Shown piece after piece: positions 21,875 through 33,770 of a stretch of 64,000 nt of DNA. Numbering within the stretch: position 1 is the stretch's first letter; every line of letters begins with the position of its first letter. The position numbers and the translations under genes are program-made. Source of the stretch: Artemisia argyi (Eukaryota > Streptophyta > Magnoliopsida > Asterales > Asteraceae); assembly GCA_030686995.1 (NCBI GenBank), contig CM060696.1:117477449-117541448 (forward strand). The letters are read 5' to 3'. Under the pieces are notes generated by a model, which was not told the origin of the DNA, ran no database searches, and saw nothing but the letters and a program-made list of their open reading frames with translations.

Positions 21875-23224
21875 TGATGAGGCGAAAAATGATCCGTTTT
21901 TAGGGGGTCATTTAAGCCCGAATCCGACTTTATTTGAACAAATATTGCCCTAAATCGTTCCTTTTGTGATTTTAGGTACTTGGAGAGTGAATTCTGGAAA
22001 AAAAAAGCCATTTTGGACGTTTTTGGAGCATAAAAGTGAAGAAAATGGCAAAGTCTCAATTTTCTATGCTGGAACAGTACATGAAGGCGTCAAGAGTTGT
22101 TCTTGACGGCGTCAAAACCCCAAGAATAAAATACCGTAGTTGATGACGGCGTCACACAGGACGTCAGAAGTAGATCAAGGCCGTCCGAGGAAGTATTTGG
22201 CGGCGAGATGACGGCCTCACACCCTTGCTCTTGATGCCGTCACTCCTGTTTTCCTATATATAGTTTTCTAGTTTTTCACATTAAAAGGGAGAAGTTTTGG
22301 TGAAACCCTAAAGACAAATTTGGTGCAACTTTTACAGGTTTTTCAAGGGTTCCAAACCCTTGATACCTTGCATTGTAATTGAGATAAGTGTTCTTCTAAT
22401 TCAATCAATATGTCTATGTGTTGGTTGTCTATATCTTGTTCTTGTCTCAATTCCATTATGCTAGGCTAGATCTCCTTTGTGTTTGCTTAGATCTAATGAA
22501 ACCTAGATATTGATTATGTGTTGATTACTTGTTTATTCTTGTCTTGGATGAATGATTTTATATGTTAGGCTTAAGAAAACTGGCAGATCTCCAAATGGTA
22601 ACATGCTTGAACGTCTTAAGAAATATGAACCGAGGCGTACTAGGTCTTTATTGGTTGTATTTAATGCATGAACCACTATTTACAATCCCTATAGTTGTGC
22701 TGGGTCATGGTGTAGGAGGAGATAAGAGCTCATAGAATTGGGGAGTTATGTATGCCACCCCATGAATGGTATTAAGGAATACAATCCGTCATCCATACAA
22801 TTCTAACAAGTAATTAACGTGTAAAAGATATCTAGGGAGTAGTGAAATCTAAGTAAACACATTTTCTCCAATTACTGCTCTCAACCTTAGTATAATTAGT
22901 TTATTTTCATTTTTAATATTTTATTTTGATTGCATCTTAGTTTTGGGTTAGTTGAATAACAACTAATTCCGCCCACTCTTTCAAAACCCCGAGATTTTAC
23001 TTGCTTTCATAAAAATATAAAAATACAAAAATAATCATCCCTCACCTTTAGAACTAGTAATTTAGGCTTTCTAATCCTAGCGACACTATTCCTAAGCTGA
23101 ACGATCAATCCCCCGGTACTTGTCACTATACTATACTACAACGATCAGGTACACTGCCTGGTGGGGGTTGTAAGCTTCTCGAGATCCCTCGAGAGGTAAA
23201 GCCTATTGCGATTCCCACGCATCA
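21875..23224 (+). repeat. E2p 3' LTR
   Basis: Partner of 17050-18397 with about 22 scattered differences, several of them in the TGACG array (for example the perfect TGACGTCA has changed). The terminus CACGCATCA is followed by the TSD ATATC (23225-23229). Confidence 0.95.
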
Positions 23225-24224
23225 ATATCTGTCTGCTATTCGTTTGCTATGATATGATTCAGTTCAGTTTGCTATGCTCTGTTGGATATGATTTGATTAT
23301 TCGATATGATATGATATGATTTGTTCTGTTCTGATGCCCGAGTTTTTATTCTACTCATGGAGGTACCATGGGCGTGCCATTGAAGCACCAATGGCATGAC
23401 ACTTTCTGTGGAGGTGTGATTGATCCACGGCGTCCCCATTTGATATGATATGTTATGAGCTCTGGATTATTATGATATGTATGATTTGCTTTGTAGGGGG
23501 GGCGTATGGATGCATCCTAGGTATTCTGTTATGTGTAGGGTGAATGTGAGTGCGTGCTTACACTTCATCACGTTTGGAGACTCGCGACTCCATTTGGTAC
23601 TTAGAGGTCTCCCCTCTTTGTGCATGTAGGATTTGTCGGATATGTGATTATATGGTAGGAGACCTATTCGAGTATCTCGTTAGGTCGGCTCGTGGCTTTC
23701 CTATGTTTCTTATGTCTATTCGAGTATCTCGTTAGACACGCCTTTGTTGATACGTGCTCTATGATTCTGATTATTATCTGATTTTGCTTACATTTGATAT
23801 CTCTATTATGCTTCATTTGTTTGACTTGTGATACATTATGATCATTCTTATGATCCTTCTCATTTCGTATGCTTATTACAACTGCTTTGCATATATATCT
23901 GTTCACTGGGCTTTTTATGCTCAGCCGCGTTTTCTTTTCCATGCGGCAGGTAATAAGCGGGAATCTGGGCTCGAGTGTTGAGAGTAGGAGCATAGCGGAC
24001 CTACCTTATTTAGTTTCCCCATTGTTTGGATGATTATGGAACTTATGTTGGATTATTTACTTCATTTATTTCCTTTAGACTTATGTTGGATTTTTTAATG
24101 ATTAAGTCTTGATGTTCATGACTTATGTTATTTATGAAGTCTTCCGCTTGCGAATTATTCTTTGTATGTTCTGATATGTCACCATAATGTGATACTTTAG
24201 CCCTTCTCGGGTTGGGGTGTTACA
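23225..24224 (+). repeat. E4 5' LTR, right segment
   Basis: Resumes the E4 LTR after E2p and ends gggttggggtgttaca. It matches 29311-30290 with a modest number of substitutions and indels. Open frames here (23550-23735 and 23664-23993 reverse) occur in both LTRs but have no recognisable domain. Confidence 0.9.
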
Positions 24225-24228
24225 ATTA

Positions 24229-24242
24229 TGGTATCAGAGCTC
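24229..24242 (+). other. E4 primer binding site (initiator Met tRNA type)
   Basis: TGGTATCAGAGCTC begins four bases after the LTR terminus, the usual Tekay/Del-type position. Confidence 0.85.
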
Positions 24243-24381
24243 TAGGTTTTGACCTGTAGGACTTTGACTATGACCTGTGAGGATTGGGTAGACATTAGGC
24301 TTCCTTATGATTCGATCCTTCCTTTCGTATTTTGATTCCTAACCGTTAATTTCTTTCGTTGGTTCGTTTATGATCTTTCAG

Positions 24382-25950
24382 ATGGTTACCACTCGTTTCA
24401 CCGATGAATTCACTTCCAACCCTGCCTTTGAAGCAGCAGTTCAGCGACAGGTGGACGCATTGATTCCCAACATTACTGCCCATATTGCTGAAGAGATGCA
24501 TCGCAACCACCCAGGTTCTAGTGGAGGTTCGGGTGGTGGTAACCCACCATCTACTATCGCTACATGGTTGGAGAAATTCTCGAAAGAGAAACCCAAATCA
24601 TTCAGTTCCGCCTCTTCTCCTTCTGAGGCGAAGGATTGGCTCGGTCATATTGAAAAGGTGTTTGAGGTGTTAGGATGCGGAGATGAGTTCAAAGCAAGGT
24701 TGGCGGCTTACAAGTTTGAGGGCGATGCCCTAAATTGGTGGAAATCCTACAAGGCGGCCAAGGGTGATGACTTTATGACTACTTTGACTTGGGCTGGTTT
24801 TCGGGAGATCTTTCTTCTTCATTATTTTCTAGTGTCCGAACAGGAGAAGTTTGAGCGTGAGTACCATAATATCTACCAGTACGAAAAGGAGACTAGTACA
24901 GATTTTATGAAGAGGTTCCTTAGGTTGGCTGGTTTTATGGGTGCAAGAGCTGGCACTCAGGCTGAGCAAGCAAAGAAGTTTAAATGGGCGTTACGGTATG
25001 AGGTTCTGGAGGGTATTGTCAACACACACTTTGATGATGTCACCCAAGTGGCGAATGCGGTTCGTAATCTGGAGATTCTGAAAGAGAGGGCCAAGCAGGG
25101 AGTGAAGAGGAACTATGAGGGAGAGCTAGTGCAGTCAGGACAGGGTAATGGTCAGAGAGGGAGCAATGCTAGAGGAGGTGATCATAGGGGACATGATTAT
25201 CGGGGTTATGGTAGACCGGATCAGGGTAATTACAGATCTGGACGCGATTATCAAAATCGCGATTATTAGCGGGGGGATCAGCAAAACCGTGGTCGACAGG
25301 ACCATCGTACTTCGAGTTCGTATAGGCAGAAAGGAAATGGTGATCGGGCTACTTCAAATCCCTGCAACTCTTGCGGGAAGACACATCCGGGTAGACAGTG
25401 TTACAGGGCTATTGGGGCATGTTTTCTATGTGGTGATACCAGACACATGGCCAGGGATTGTCCTCAGAAAAATGGTACCAACAACAACCGGGGATATGGT
25501 GGTGATCGTCAACAGAACAACAACCGGGGTTATGGGAGCGATCGTCAGCAGGCTACCCAGGGACGAGTTCATTCTTTGACCAGACACCAGGCTGCCAGTA
25601 CTTCAGGTACTGTTACAGGCACTCTTTATTTATTTGGTCGTACAGCATTTACTTTATTTGACACGGGCGCTACACATTCAGTGATTTCTAACTCATTTGC
25701 TAAACATATTAATATACCTGCAACACCATTAAAACAAACTCTATCTATCTCTACTCCTATGAAGAACTGTGTGATTATTGATCGTGAATATCTAAACTGC
25801 CCTATTCGTTTTGACGATAAAATCCGTTCTGCCAATTTGCTTCCGCTGGATATGTACGATTTTGATATCATCTTGGGTATGGACTGGTTGTCCGAGCATC
25901 GGGCGACAATTGATTGTCATACCAGACGAGCTATATTTGGTAATTTGTAA
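24382..25950 (+). pseudogene. gag: E4 gag and protease, two premature stops
   Basis: Starts at ATG 24382 (an upstream in-frame ATG at 24370 is less likely). A retrotransposon gag domain fills about the first 230 residues, with the WLGHIEK and NWWKSYKA-type signature of Gypsy capsids. An Arg/Gly/Asn/Tyr-rich region follows and ends at TAG 25267-25269. The same frame continues with a CCHC knuckle (CFLCGDTRHMARDC, about 25420-25461), Asn/Gly repeats and a retropepsin domain with the active-site motif DTGA (25660-25671) and a later ILGMDWL motif, then TAA 25948-25950. Both stops are one C-to-T change from Gln codons, and the frame continues into RT, so gag-pol was a single fused ORF. Confidence 0.85.
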
Positions 25951-28602
25951 GCTCCGGAATTTGTTTACCAAGGTTCCAAACCTGGTATTTCTGTTAAGAT
26001 CATTTCTGCTCTAAAAACTCGTTCACTACTTTCTCATGGTTGTGAGGGTTTTCTGGCTTCAATTAAAGATACTTCTTTAGACGGCCCTTGTATCGATAAT
26101 CATCCCGTTGTTTGTGAATTCCCTGATGTCTTTCCTGATGAATTGCCGGGTATGCCACCCGAATGGGAAGTTGAATTTAGCATTGATTTGATTCCGGGTG
26201 CCGAACCCATATCTAAAGCTCCTTACCGTATGACGCCGATTGAGTTGAAGGAATTGAAAGAACAGTTGCAGGATCTTCTTAATTCTGGTTTTATCCGCCC
26301 GAGTGTTTCTCCTTGGGGTGCTCCGGTGTTGTTTGTGAAAAAGAAGGATGGAAGTATGAGATTATGTATTGATTACCATGAGTTGAACCGTATCACCATT
26401 CAAAATCGTTATCCGCTTCCCCGTATTGATGATTTGTTCGATCAGCTTCAGGGAGCTAAATTATTCTCTAAAATCGACTTGAGATCAAGTTACCATCAGT
26501 TGCGGGTGAAGGAGCAAGATGTTCCTAAGACAGCATTCCGCACTAGATATGGTCACTATGAATTCTTTGTGATGCCATTTGGTCTGACGAATGCTCCAGC
26601 TGTTTTCATGGATTTGATGAACCGCGTATTTCACGAGTACCTCGACAAATTTGTCATTGTGTTCATTGATGATATTTTGGTATATTCTAAGACGAAGGAG
26701 GAGCATGAGCAGCACCTTCGCATTGTTTTGGAGATTCTACGGCAGAAGAAGTTGTTTGCTAAATTTTCTAAATGTGAGTTTTGGTTAAGGCAAGTAGCAT
26801 TTATGGGTCACGTCGTATCCGCTGATGGTATCAAAATGGATCCGGCAAAGGTTGAGGCTATCACAAAATGGCCAAGACCTACGAATGTGACTGAGGTCAG
26901 GAGTTTCTTGGGGCTTGCAGGGTATTATCGGAGGTTTGTGGAAGGATTCTCATGTATAGCTTTGCCTATGACACAGCTTATGAGGAAAAGTGAGAAGTTT
27001 GTGTGGACTGATGAGCGGGAACAAAGTTTTGAGGAATTGAAGAAGCGATTAGTCTCGGCTCCTATTCTTACTCTTCCTTCTAGTACAGGTGGCTATCAAA
27101 TATACAGTGATGCATCAAAGAAGGGTTTGGGATGTGTTCTCATGCAGCATGGGAAGGTGATTGCCTATGCATCTCGTCAGTTGAAACCGTATGAAGAGAA
27201 TTACCCGACTCATGATTTAGAGCTAGCGGCAGTAGTTTTTGCTCTAAAGATCTGGAGGCATTATCTACATGGTGAGACATGTGACATCTTCACAGACCAT
27301 AAAAGCCTCAAGTATATATTCACACAGAAGGAGTTGAACATGAGACAGAGGCGCTGGCTGGAAGTTTTGAAAGACTATGATGCCAACATTCAGTACCACC
27401 CAGGTAAGGCGAATGTAGTGGCAGATGCCCTTAGTCGGAAATCGGGTATAATTGCTAGTTTGGAGATCGAGCCTCGTTTACTTAATGATATGGAACGTTT
27501 GGATTTAGAGCTATGTGTTCGGGGTTATGATGGATACTGGGCTAGTCTGAAGGTTGAGTCTAACCTTATCTTATGGATCAAGGAGGCTCAGAAGGATGAT
27601 GGTGAATTGTGGTCAATTGTTCAGAATGTGGAGGAAGGGAGACAGACAGAGTTTCGGGTTGATCATGATGGGGTTGTTTGGTTTGGTGATCGTTTATGCG
27701 TTCCTAACGATCCTTCTCTTCGTGAAGCTGTGTTGTCCGAAGCACACAGTTCTCCTTTCACTATTCATCCAGGTTCTACCAAAATGTATAGAGATTTGAA
27801 GCAACATTTTTGGTGGAATGGTATGAAACAGGATGTGGCGATGTATGTAGCTAAGTGTTTGACCTGTCAGCAGGTTAAGATTGAACATCAGCGCACCAGT
27901 GGTCTTTTGCAGCCCTTAGATATTCCTACTTGGAAGTGGGATCAGATCTCTATGGACTTTGTTACCGGGTTACCTCGTACTCTTAAGAAGAATGACACTA
28001 TTTGGGTGATTGTCGACCGTTTAACCAAATCTGCTCACTTCTTACCTATTCGGAATGAACACTCGGTTGGTAAATTGGGAGAAATATTTCGTCAGGAGAT
28101 CGTGCGTTTACATGGCACTCCGGCAGCCATCATATCAGATAGAGATCCACGTTTTACCTCACGTTTCTGGAGGGGGTTACAAAAAGCTTGGGGTACTCAG
28201 CTCAAGTTCAGTACAGCTTTCCATCCGCAGACTGACGGGCAGTCGGAACGCACCATTCAAACACTTGAAGATATGTTGAGGTCCTGTGCTTTAGAGTGGA
28301 CGGGGCATTGGGATGAATACTTGTGTTTGGTAGAGTTTGCTTATAACAACAGTTGGCATGCGAGTATTAAGATGGCACCTTTTGAGATGTTGTATGGTAG
28401 GAAGTGTAGGGCTCCTGTTTGTTGGAATGAGGTTGGTGAACGCCTCATTGAGGGTCCTGAATTGATTGAAGAGACTAACGAGAAGGTCGCTATGGCTAGG
28501 GAAAAGCTCAAGGAAGCTAGAGCTAGACAGAAGAGCTATGCAGACCGTCATCGTCGTGCCTTAGAGTTTAGTCCTGGTGATCGTGTATTCCTTAAGGTTT
28601 CT
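25951..28602 (+). pseudogene. pol: E4 pol: RT, RNase H and integrase, 3' end deleted
   Basis: Continues the gag frame. RT contains the [10 protein letters not shown] and CIDYHELN motifs, the polymerase FIDD box (26662-26673) and the GHVVSADG region. RNase H follows with the YSDAS, LELAAVV and FTDHKSL blocks that carry the acidic residues. The integrase has an HHCC zinc segment ending CLTCQQVK, then a DDE core: Asp in MDFVTGLP, Asp in ISDRDPRF and Glu in GQSERTIQ. The protein reaches the GPY/F-side phrase [11 protein letters not shown] and then runs into LTR-derived sequence; the frame stops at 28731. The C-terminal integrase region and the chromodomain expected for this clade are gone. Catalytic residues are intact where present. 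Confidence 0.9.
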
Positions 28603-28670
28603 CATTTTATAAAAATCTTATGTATATGGATGAATTATAAACAAGTCTTACATCATTTTATAAAAATCTT
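28603..28670 (+). repeat. Short duplicated segment at the E4 deletion junction
   Basis: The 17-mer CATTTTATAAAAATCTT occurs at 28603-28619 and again at 28654-28670. In the intact left LTR it occurs only at the position equivalent to the second copy. The first copy sits between the broken integrase and the broken LTR, as templated filler DNA at an end-joining junction would. Confidence 0.7.
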
Positions 28671-30290
28671 GGGCCGTCGCGGCATAAATATTAAAATCGT
28701 TGGTACGTTAATAAAGTACATAAAATTATAAATGACGGGGTCCAAAATTATTATCTTAATAATAATTTATTAAAATAAACTTTAAAATAATTTTATTTGA
28801 CATTTTAATATTTAATCTTTGATAATATATATTTTGACCCTAAACTTTCTTAATTGTCGTACTTAACCCTAACCTACTATGTTGGTCATTTTAAACCTTA
28901 TATATTATTTAATCGTTAATAATAACCTTAAAGTATTAAAGTTACTAAATATGGGAAGTTACTTAAATGGATAGTATACTAAAATAAGTAACTTGATTCT
29001 ATGAACATAAAATAATACCTTATCATATTCGTGTAGATCGGGTGAAGCGGGAGTAGTTGCCATATTCGCTTGCTTTCTGTGGTTGGTTATTTGCTTTGTT
29101 TAAGGTACAGCTATTCTTCCCTATTCAGTAGGGACTTCTCATGACTCTCTTGATCTTTGACACTGCTATGATTCCCTTTTGATATGCCATTGCTATGATC
29201 CCTTTATTATGATCTTCTGATATGATCCTTCTGATATGAGCTTTGATATGCTTCGTTTGATATGATTCGTTGATATGATTCCTTTGATATGATTCTATGA
29301 TTTTATATCCGTCTGCTATTCGTTTGCTATGATATGATTCAGTTCAGTTTGCTATGCTCTGTTGGATATGATTTGATTATTCGATATGATATGATATGAT
29401 TTGTTCTGTTCTGATGCCCGAGTTTTTATTCTACTCATGGAGGTACCATGGGCGTGTCATTGAAGCACCAATGGCATGACACTTTCTGTGGAGGTGTGAT
29501 TGATCCACGGCGTCCCCATTTGATATGATATGTTATGAGCTCTGGATTATTATGATATGTATGATTTGCTTTGTAGGGGGCGTATGGATGCATCCTAGGT
29601 ATTCTGTTCTGTGTAGGGTGAATGTGAGTGTGTGCTTACACTTCTTCACGTTTGGAGACTCGCGACTCCATTTGGTACTTAGAGGTCTCCCCTCTTTGTG
29701 CATGTAGGATTTGTCGGATATGTGATTATATGGTAGGAGACCTATTCGAGTATCTCATTAGGTCGGCTCGTGGCTTTCCTATGTTTCTTATGTCTATTCG
29801 AGTATCTCGTTAGACGCGCCTTTGTTGATACGTGCTCTATGATTCTGATTATTATCTGATTTTGCTTACATTTGATATCTCTATTATGCTTCATTTGTTT
29901 GACTTGTGATACATTATGATCCTTCTCATTTCGTATGCTTATTACTACTGCTTTGCATATATATCTGTTCACTGGGCTTTTTATGCTCAGCCGCGTTTTC
30001 TTTTCCATGCGGCAGGTAATAAGCGGGAATCTGGGCTCGAGTGTTGAGAGTAGGAGCATAGCGGACCTACCTTATTTAGTTTCCCCATTGTTTGGATGAT
30101 TATGGAACTTATGTTGGATTATTTACTTCATTTATTTCCTTTAGACTTATGTTGGATTTTGTAATGATTAAGTCTTGATGTTCATGACTTATGTTATTTA
30201 TGAAGTCTTCCGCTTGCGTATTATTCTTTGTATGTTCTGATATGTCACCATAATGTGATACTTTAGCCCTTCTCGGGTTGGGGTGTTACA
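28619..30290 (+). repeat. E4 3' LTR, 5' truncated
   Basis: Homology to the left LTR starts at tatgtatatgga (equivalent to 16386) and runs to the TGTTACA end at 30290. It has no E2p insertion, which fixes the E2p boundaries by comparison. The first 1.05 kb of the LTR is missing. Confidence 0.9.
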
Positions 30291-30620
30291 TATATACTCA
30301 TAAATGATAAGAAAATACCTCTAGCTAGTAATGAAGAAATAAAACCGTTTTATAAACCATCTTTAAAAACTGAAGTAGGATCGTCCAAAACTAAAACAAG
30401 ATCTAAAACTCCACCACCTAGGAAACCGAATAATTCATACCCTAGACCTAAAACACCTCAACCAAGAGTAAACCAAAATAGACGATACTTTAACAATAAT
30501 CAACAAATGTGGAACTTCAATCCATGGGGAATGTTTCCACCATATATGCACCCAAGTCAAATACAAAACATGTTCGGGACAAATAACTTTGGTCAAATGA
30601 GACAATGGGGACCAACGTAA
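30291..30620 (+). pseudogene. gag: E3 gag C-terminal part, separated by E4
   Basis: Open frame of about 109 codons ending TAA 30618-30620. It is rich in Pro, Lys, Arg and Asn, then aromatic/Met residues (FNPWGMFPPYMHP). This make-up fits the C-terminal tail of Copia gags like the one starting at 13697. It has no start of its own. Whether it was in frame with the upstream part is uncertain, because that part ends at a stop before the insertion. Confidence 0.65.
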
Positions 30621-30854
30621 AAATTTTGGCCATTCATACATGGAAATCTTTGATGTCACCCCGTGTTCGGACTTTCCTTTGAAGATTTTAAAGTTAAACG
30701 CATTGAAGACAAAAGGTACACATTTCCTTTTATTTCCTTGTCAACAAATGCATGCTTAGTTTAGTATCTAGTTTTTATGTGATTTTGATTGGTTCATTAT
30801 TCCCTCTAGGTTTTATTTCTATACATATATATACTTATTTACTTATACTATATC

Positions 30855-30926
<72 letters not shown>

Positions 30927-31414
30927 TATACACTTAGCTATATCTAGGATCTTATAACCTAGAAAATTCATTTGTTGATTTTCTAGAACTATAAATTGTT
31001 CGTTTACGAACCTTTTCTTTTCCCCATTTGCCTTATTGAACTTTAACGTTCAACAACACTCATGCTGATGAAGAGAGATGAGTCGAAAAATCTATGGATG
31101 AAGCAAACTCCCGGCTTCCGTTGCATACGTCTCCCTCCTTTATTCTCGTCTTATAAGCCCATACTACATACATATATATATACATATACTTATGAACCTT
31201 CCACAACTTTCTCGTGTACATGACAACTTGATAAATTTTATCTGAAATGATCAAGAAAATTTAATTGGCAAAATGTCAAGTAAAAGTGTCAAGTAATTCC
31301 TTTCGTGCGAATACCCTCCAACGTATTTTTGATTAAATATAAATCTAATACATACATATAAATATTTTCTTGTTCTTTCCAGAAACCAAAATCACAAAAA
31401 TCAAATTTTGGAGG
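30621..31414 (+). other. E3 spacer between gag and first internal palindrome
   Basis: Non-coding. Contains a pure TA microsatellite (30858-30920), an AT-rich stretch with no start-to-stop frame worth calling, and no RT, integrase or protease remnant. In a complete Copia element pol would lie here, so pol has been lost. Confidence 0.6.
30858..30920. repeat. (TA)n microsatellite
   Basis: About 31 uninterrupted TA units in the E3 internal region. Confidence 0.95.
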
Positions 31415-31488
31415 GCGGCCCCCTTAATGTTTAAGGGGACCGGCAGCCAAATGAAGGGCGACCCCCTTAATGTTTAAGGGGGCCGTCC
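31415..31488 (+). promoter_or_regulatory. E3 internal palindrome cassette upstream of ORF2
   Basis: Two hairpin-capable arms: GGCCCCCTTAA-tgt-TTAAGGGGACCGG (about 31417-31443) and GACCCCCTTAA-tgt-TTAAGGGGGCCGTC (about 31460-31487). These are the same words as in the LTR promoter block at 12708-12780. ccatctga follows, as it does at 34226-34233. I infer an internal promoter element for ORF2; no clear TATA box is seen downstream. Confidence 0.55.
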
Positions 31489-32570
31489 ATCTGATTGCTC
31501 AAACCCGTTTTTCCCTTTGTTCCTTTTGCCAAACACTCCACTCTTTCATACTCCCCTTCCCCTGCTTCTGCTGTGACGAAAACCAAAACCCAAAAACATC
31601 TCAAATCACTTTCAAATCACATAATTCGGGTTAATTCGCAAAGGGCAAATTCATCTAACACAATCACCATTACGTATTGTAAGTTTTTCATAACACATTT
31701 CATCTAGTTTTATCTTATTTGGTCATATTCATGATTATGCATGTTTTATAAAATTCTTCAATTTCACAATTTCTTTCGAATTAAGTCCTAAAACTCCATA
31801 ACCAAATGCTTCCCCTTGGATTAGAATGATTAATCAACACTAGAAACTAGTAATTAGAAACTATCATGTCGAAAATTTTTGAAAAACTTCATACACTCCT
31901 TTTCAAAATTTTTAGTAAACTCATTGTTGAATAATGATTTGAAAACGTGTTAAAACTAATCACATTATACTTTTGTAACTTGTAAAACTTGAAATTACAT
32001 TTTTCGACCAAGAAAAATTATATTGGTTCACAATATAGGGGTGTTTGGATTATGTCCAAATAATATCGAAACCTAGTCATTATAATTTTTATAAAACTTT
32101 GTTATTATTATTAACCTAAGAATTGCTAATCGGACTTGTCAAGATATATAATTCATATATATATTGACATACTAGTGGTATAAGTCACTAGTTAAGGAAG
32201 CGTTTGGTTTATTACTAAAAATGACATTTTTTAAGTAAAAATACAAACCATCTTTTTCAAAAACAAATCACATGCATAAGAAACTCGCAAGAAATAGCTA
32301 GTTTTACAATCTAATGTAAATCTAGTAAATTTCATGATATATTAAGATGTTTAAAAGGGCGTTTAGATTTGTCCATAACTACTTATTAAACATCGTAAAG
32401 TATATCTAGAACGAGTTAAAAACAATATTAAGGAACATGGTAATCTACTTCTTAGGATTAGTAACGGAGTATGTTTACGTTCCAACATAAGCCTTAACAA
32501 TATACATATACTTTTATCTTTCTTTATATTTATTTTCGTCTTTTTGTATTGTTGATGTGTTTAGGTGAAA
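31489..32570 (+). other. Probable 5' UTR of E3 ORF2 with an intron
   Basis: About 1.08 kb without a coding frame. Pyrimidine-rich leader, then a consensus donor GTAAGT at 31679-31684, an AT-rich body, and a T-rich acceptor ending tgtttag at 32564, six bases before the ORF2 ATG. AT-rich composition and both splice sites fit a plant 5' UTR intron of about 886 bp (31679-32564). Inference only. Confidence 0.5.
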
Positions 32571-33770
32571 ATGCCAAAAGCAACTACCGAAGATCTTTCT
32601 CACACTAAAAACTACATTCCTAAAGTTTCCCAACTCCCTACCACATCTCCTTCCATTGGACTTATATATCGTCAAATTGAAGATAGAAATGTTCATGAAG
32701 GACGTGTAGTAGATCTTGCTTTTGCTCAATCCGAGTACATAAATCGCTTGTTTTCAAGCATCAACTTCAATTGTCTTTATGAAATAAATGAACCTATCAT
32801 TCCTCGCTTCATAATGGATTTCTATAGCCAAGTCACCGTCCAAGCCAATGATCTTGGTTTCATCACCATCTCTTTCATGATTCAAAATGAATTTATCACC
32901 CTAACTCTCGAACAATTTGGTCATATCCTCCAAATTCCATTTAGAGGTCAAGCCGTTTTCACAAACGAGTGGGACCTCGAATATCTTAATCGCTATAGAC
33001 CAACCTTCGGTCCCTATCTCGACGAAATTCCTCATCCCGACGAAATTCGTCAAGTCCTTGGTGTGGAACGTGCCACCACAAGCCGAAAAATAAAATCCAA
33101 AAACGTTCAAATCTCTCCATACCAACTTCTCCTCAAGGAATTAAGCCCCCACATGAAGCGTTGGGAAGAACTCATTCGTGAGAATGCGTTTGGTACTGGA
33201 GGTCACCGGGACCATCTCCCGGCGTGCCTTGCTCACATGTTGTATTGTATAGCTGTCGAAAAGCCGTACAATTTGGCCTACTTCTTTATCAAACGGATTG
33301 AGTGTGCTAGAAAAACTCCCAAAGCCAACCTTCCATATGGAATGTTCCTCACTCGTCTCTATCGTCATGTTATCGAGTACTACCCCGATCTTGACAATAG
33401 TATCTATGAGTCCATCTACCCCACTCTACGTCCTCTCGCTCTAAAACAAGCTCGACGAACTCGAAGTGACAAGGGTAAATCTCGTCGTCATAGCTTTCAT
33501 GGATCATCTTCAAGGCAAGACGATGACGATGAGGAGGAAAACATCCATGATGCTAGTACCCCTTCGTTTTCTGAGTTCGTTGACAATTTAGAGGATCTTG
33601 ACTATCCCGAGTATTCTACCTCATCTCCTAGTGATCAAAACAAAGAAGTGCTTCATGAACGAACTACCGAGATGCTTAGAAGACAAAAGAGCTTGCACGA
33701 AGAAGTTAGAGGTGGCTTCAAATCTATAGGAAAGACTTTGAAGGGTATCTTCGGGAAGAAAAAGAAATGA
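32571..33770 (+). CDS. E3 ORF2: 399-aa accessory protein
   Basis: An uninterrupted frame from ATG 32571; an in-frame GTG at 32565 is not the likely start. The N-terminal 240 residues look globular, with phrases PRFIMDFYSQ, TLEQFGHILQIP and LPACLAHMLYCIA. These are of a kind seen in plant retroelement accessory ORFs; I would test it against Pfam's putative plant transposon protein family, PF20167. Residues about 290-340 are basic then acidic, and the C-terminus ends in a Lys-rich tail (GKKKK). Similar proteins are common in Asteraceae Copia elements (memory). It lies at the position of the env-like ORF of Sireviruses, but I see no signal peptide or membrane segment. It appears intact although gag is broken and pol is absent. 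Function unknown. Confidence 0.75.
   Translation: MPKATTEDLSHTKNYIPKVSQLPTTSPSIGLIYRQIEDRNVHEGRVVDLAFAQSEYINRLFSSINFNCLYEINEPIIPRFIMDFYSQVTVQANDLGFITISFMIQNEFITLTLEQFGHILQIPFRGQAVFTNEWDLEYLNRYRPTFGPYLDEIPHPDEIRQVLGVERATTSRKIKSKNVQISPYQLLLKELSPHMKRWEELIRENAFGTGGHRDHLPACLAHMLYCIAVEKPYNLAYFFIKRIECARKTPKANLPYGMFLTRLYRHVIEYYPDLDNSIYESIYPTLRPLALKQARRTRSDKGKSRRHSFHGSSSRQDDDDEEENIHDASTPSFSEFVDNLEDLDYPEYSTSSPSDQNKEVLHERTTEMLRRQKSLHEEVRGGFKSIGKTLKGIFGKKKK

Larger units (their letters stand above)
17050..23224 (+). mobile_element. E2p: complete non-autonomous Athila-like element
   Basis: LTRs 17050-18397 and 21875-23224 (1348 and 1350 bp, about 22 differences by eye), perfect TSD ATATC (17045-17049 and 23225-23229), inserted in the E4 5' LTR. 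The internal region is only about 3.48 kb: a tRNA-Asp-type primer site, one 285-aa ORF starting where gag starts in E2m, a long 3' untranslated region that matches E2m, and a purine tract before the 3' LTR. There is no gag capsid domain, RT or integrase. It is structurally the cleanest element in the window and was probably moved by a relative's enzymes. Confidence 0.95.
15339..30290 (+). mobile_element. E4: Tekay-like chromovirus Gypsy element, damaged
   Basis: Left LTR 15339-24224 (interrupted by E2p at 17050-23224), TGTAAG to TGTTACA. Then an initiator-Met primer site (24229-24242), gag-pol in one frame (24382 to about 28602), and a truncated right LTR (28619-30290). A deletion removed the end of integrase with the expected chromodomain, the polypurine tract and about the first 1.05 kb of the right LTR. 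There is no clean TSD: ATACA precedes and TATAT follows. gag-pol order, the single fused frame and TGTAA...TTACA termini suggest the Tekay/Del clade. Two premature stops add to the damage, so the element is dead. Confidence 0.9.

Noticed and set aside
15339..30290. A clean 5-bp TSD for E4
   Set aside because: ATACA before and TATAT after do not match; shifted readings give only partial agreement, so I do not claim one.
32565..32570. GTG start two codons upstream for E3 ORF2
   Set aside because: In eukaryotic context ATG 32571 is preferred, and 32564 is the probable intron acceptor.
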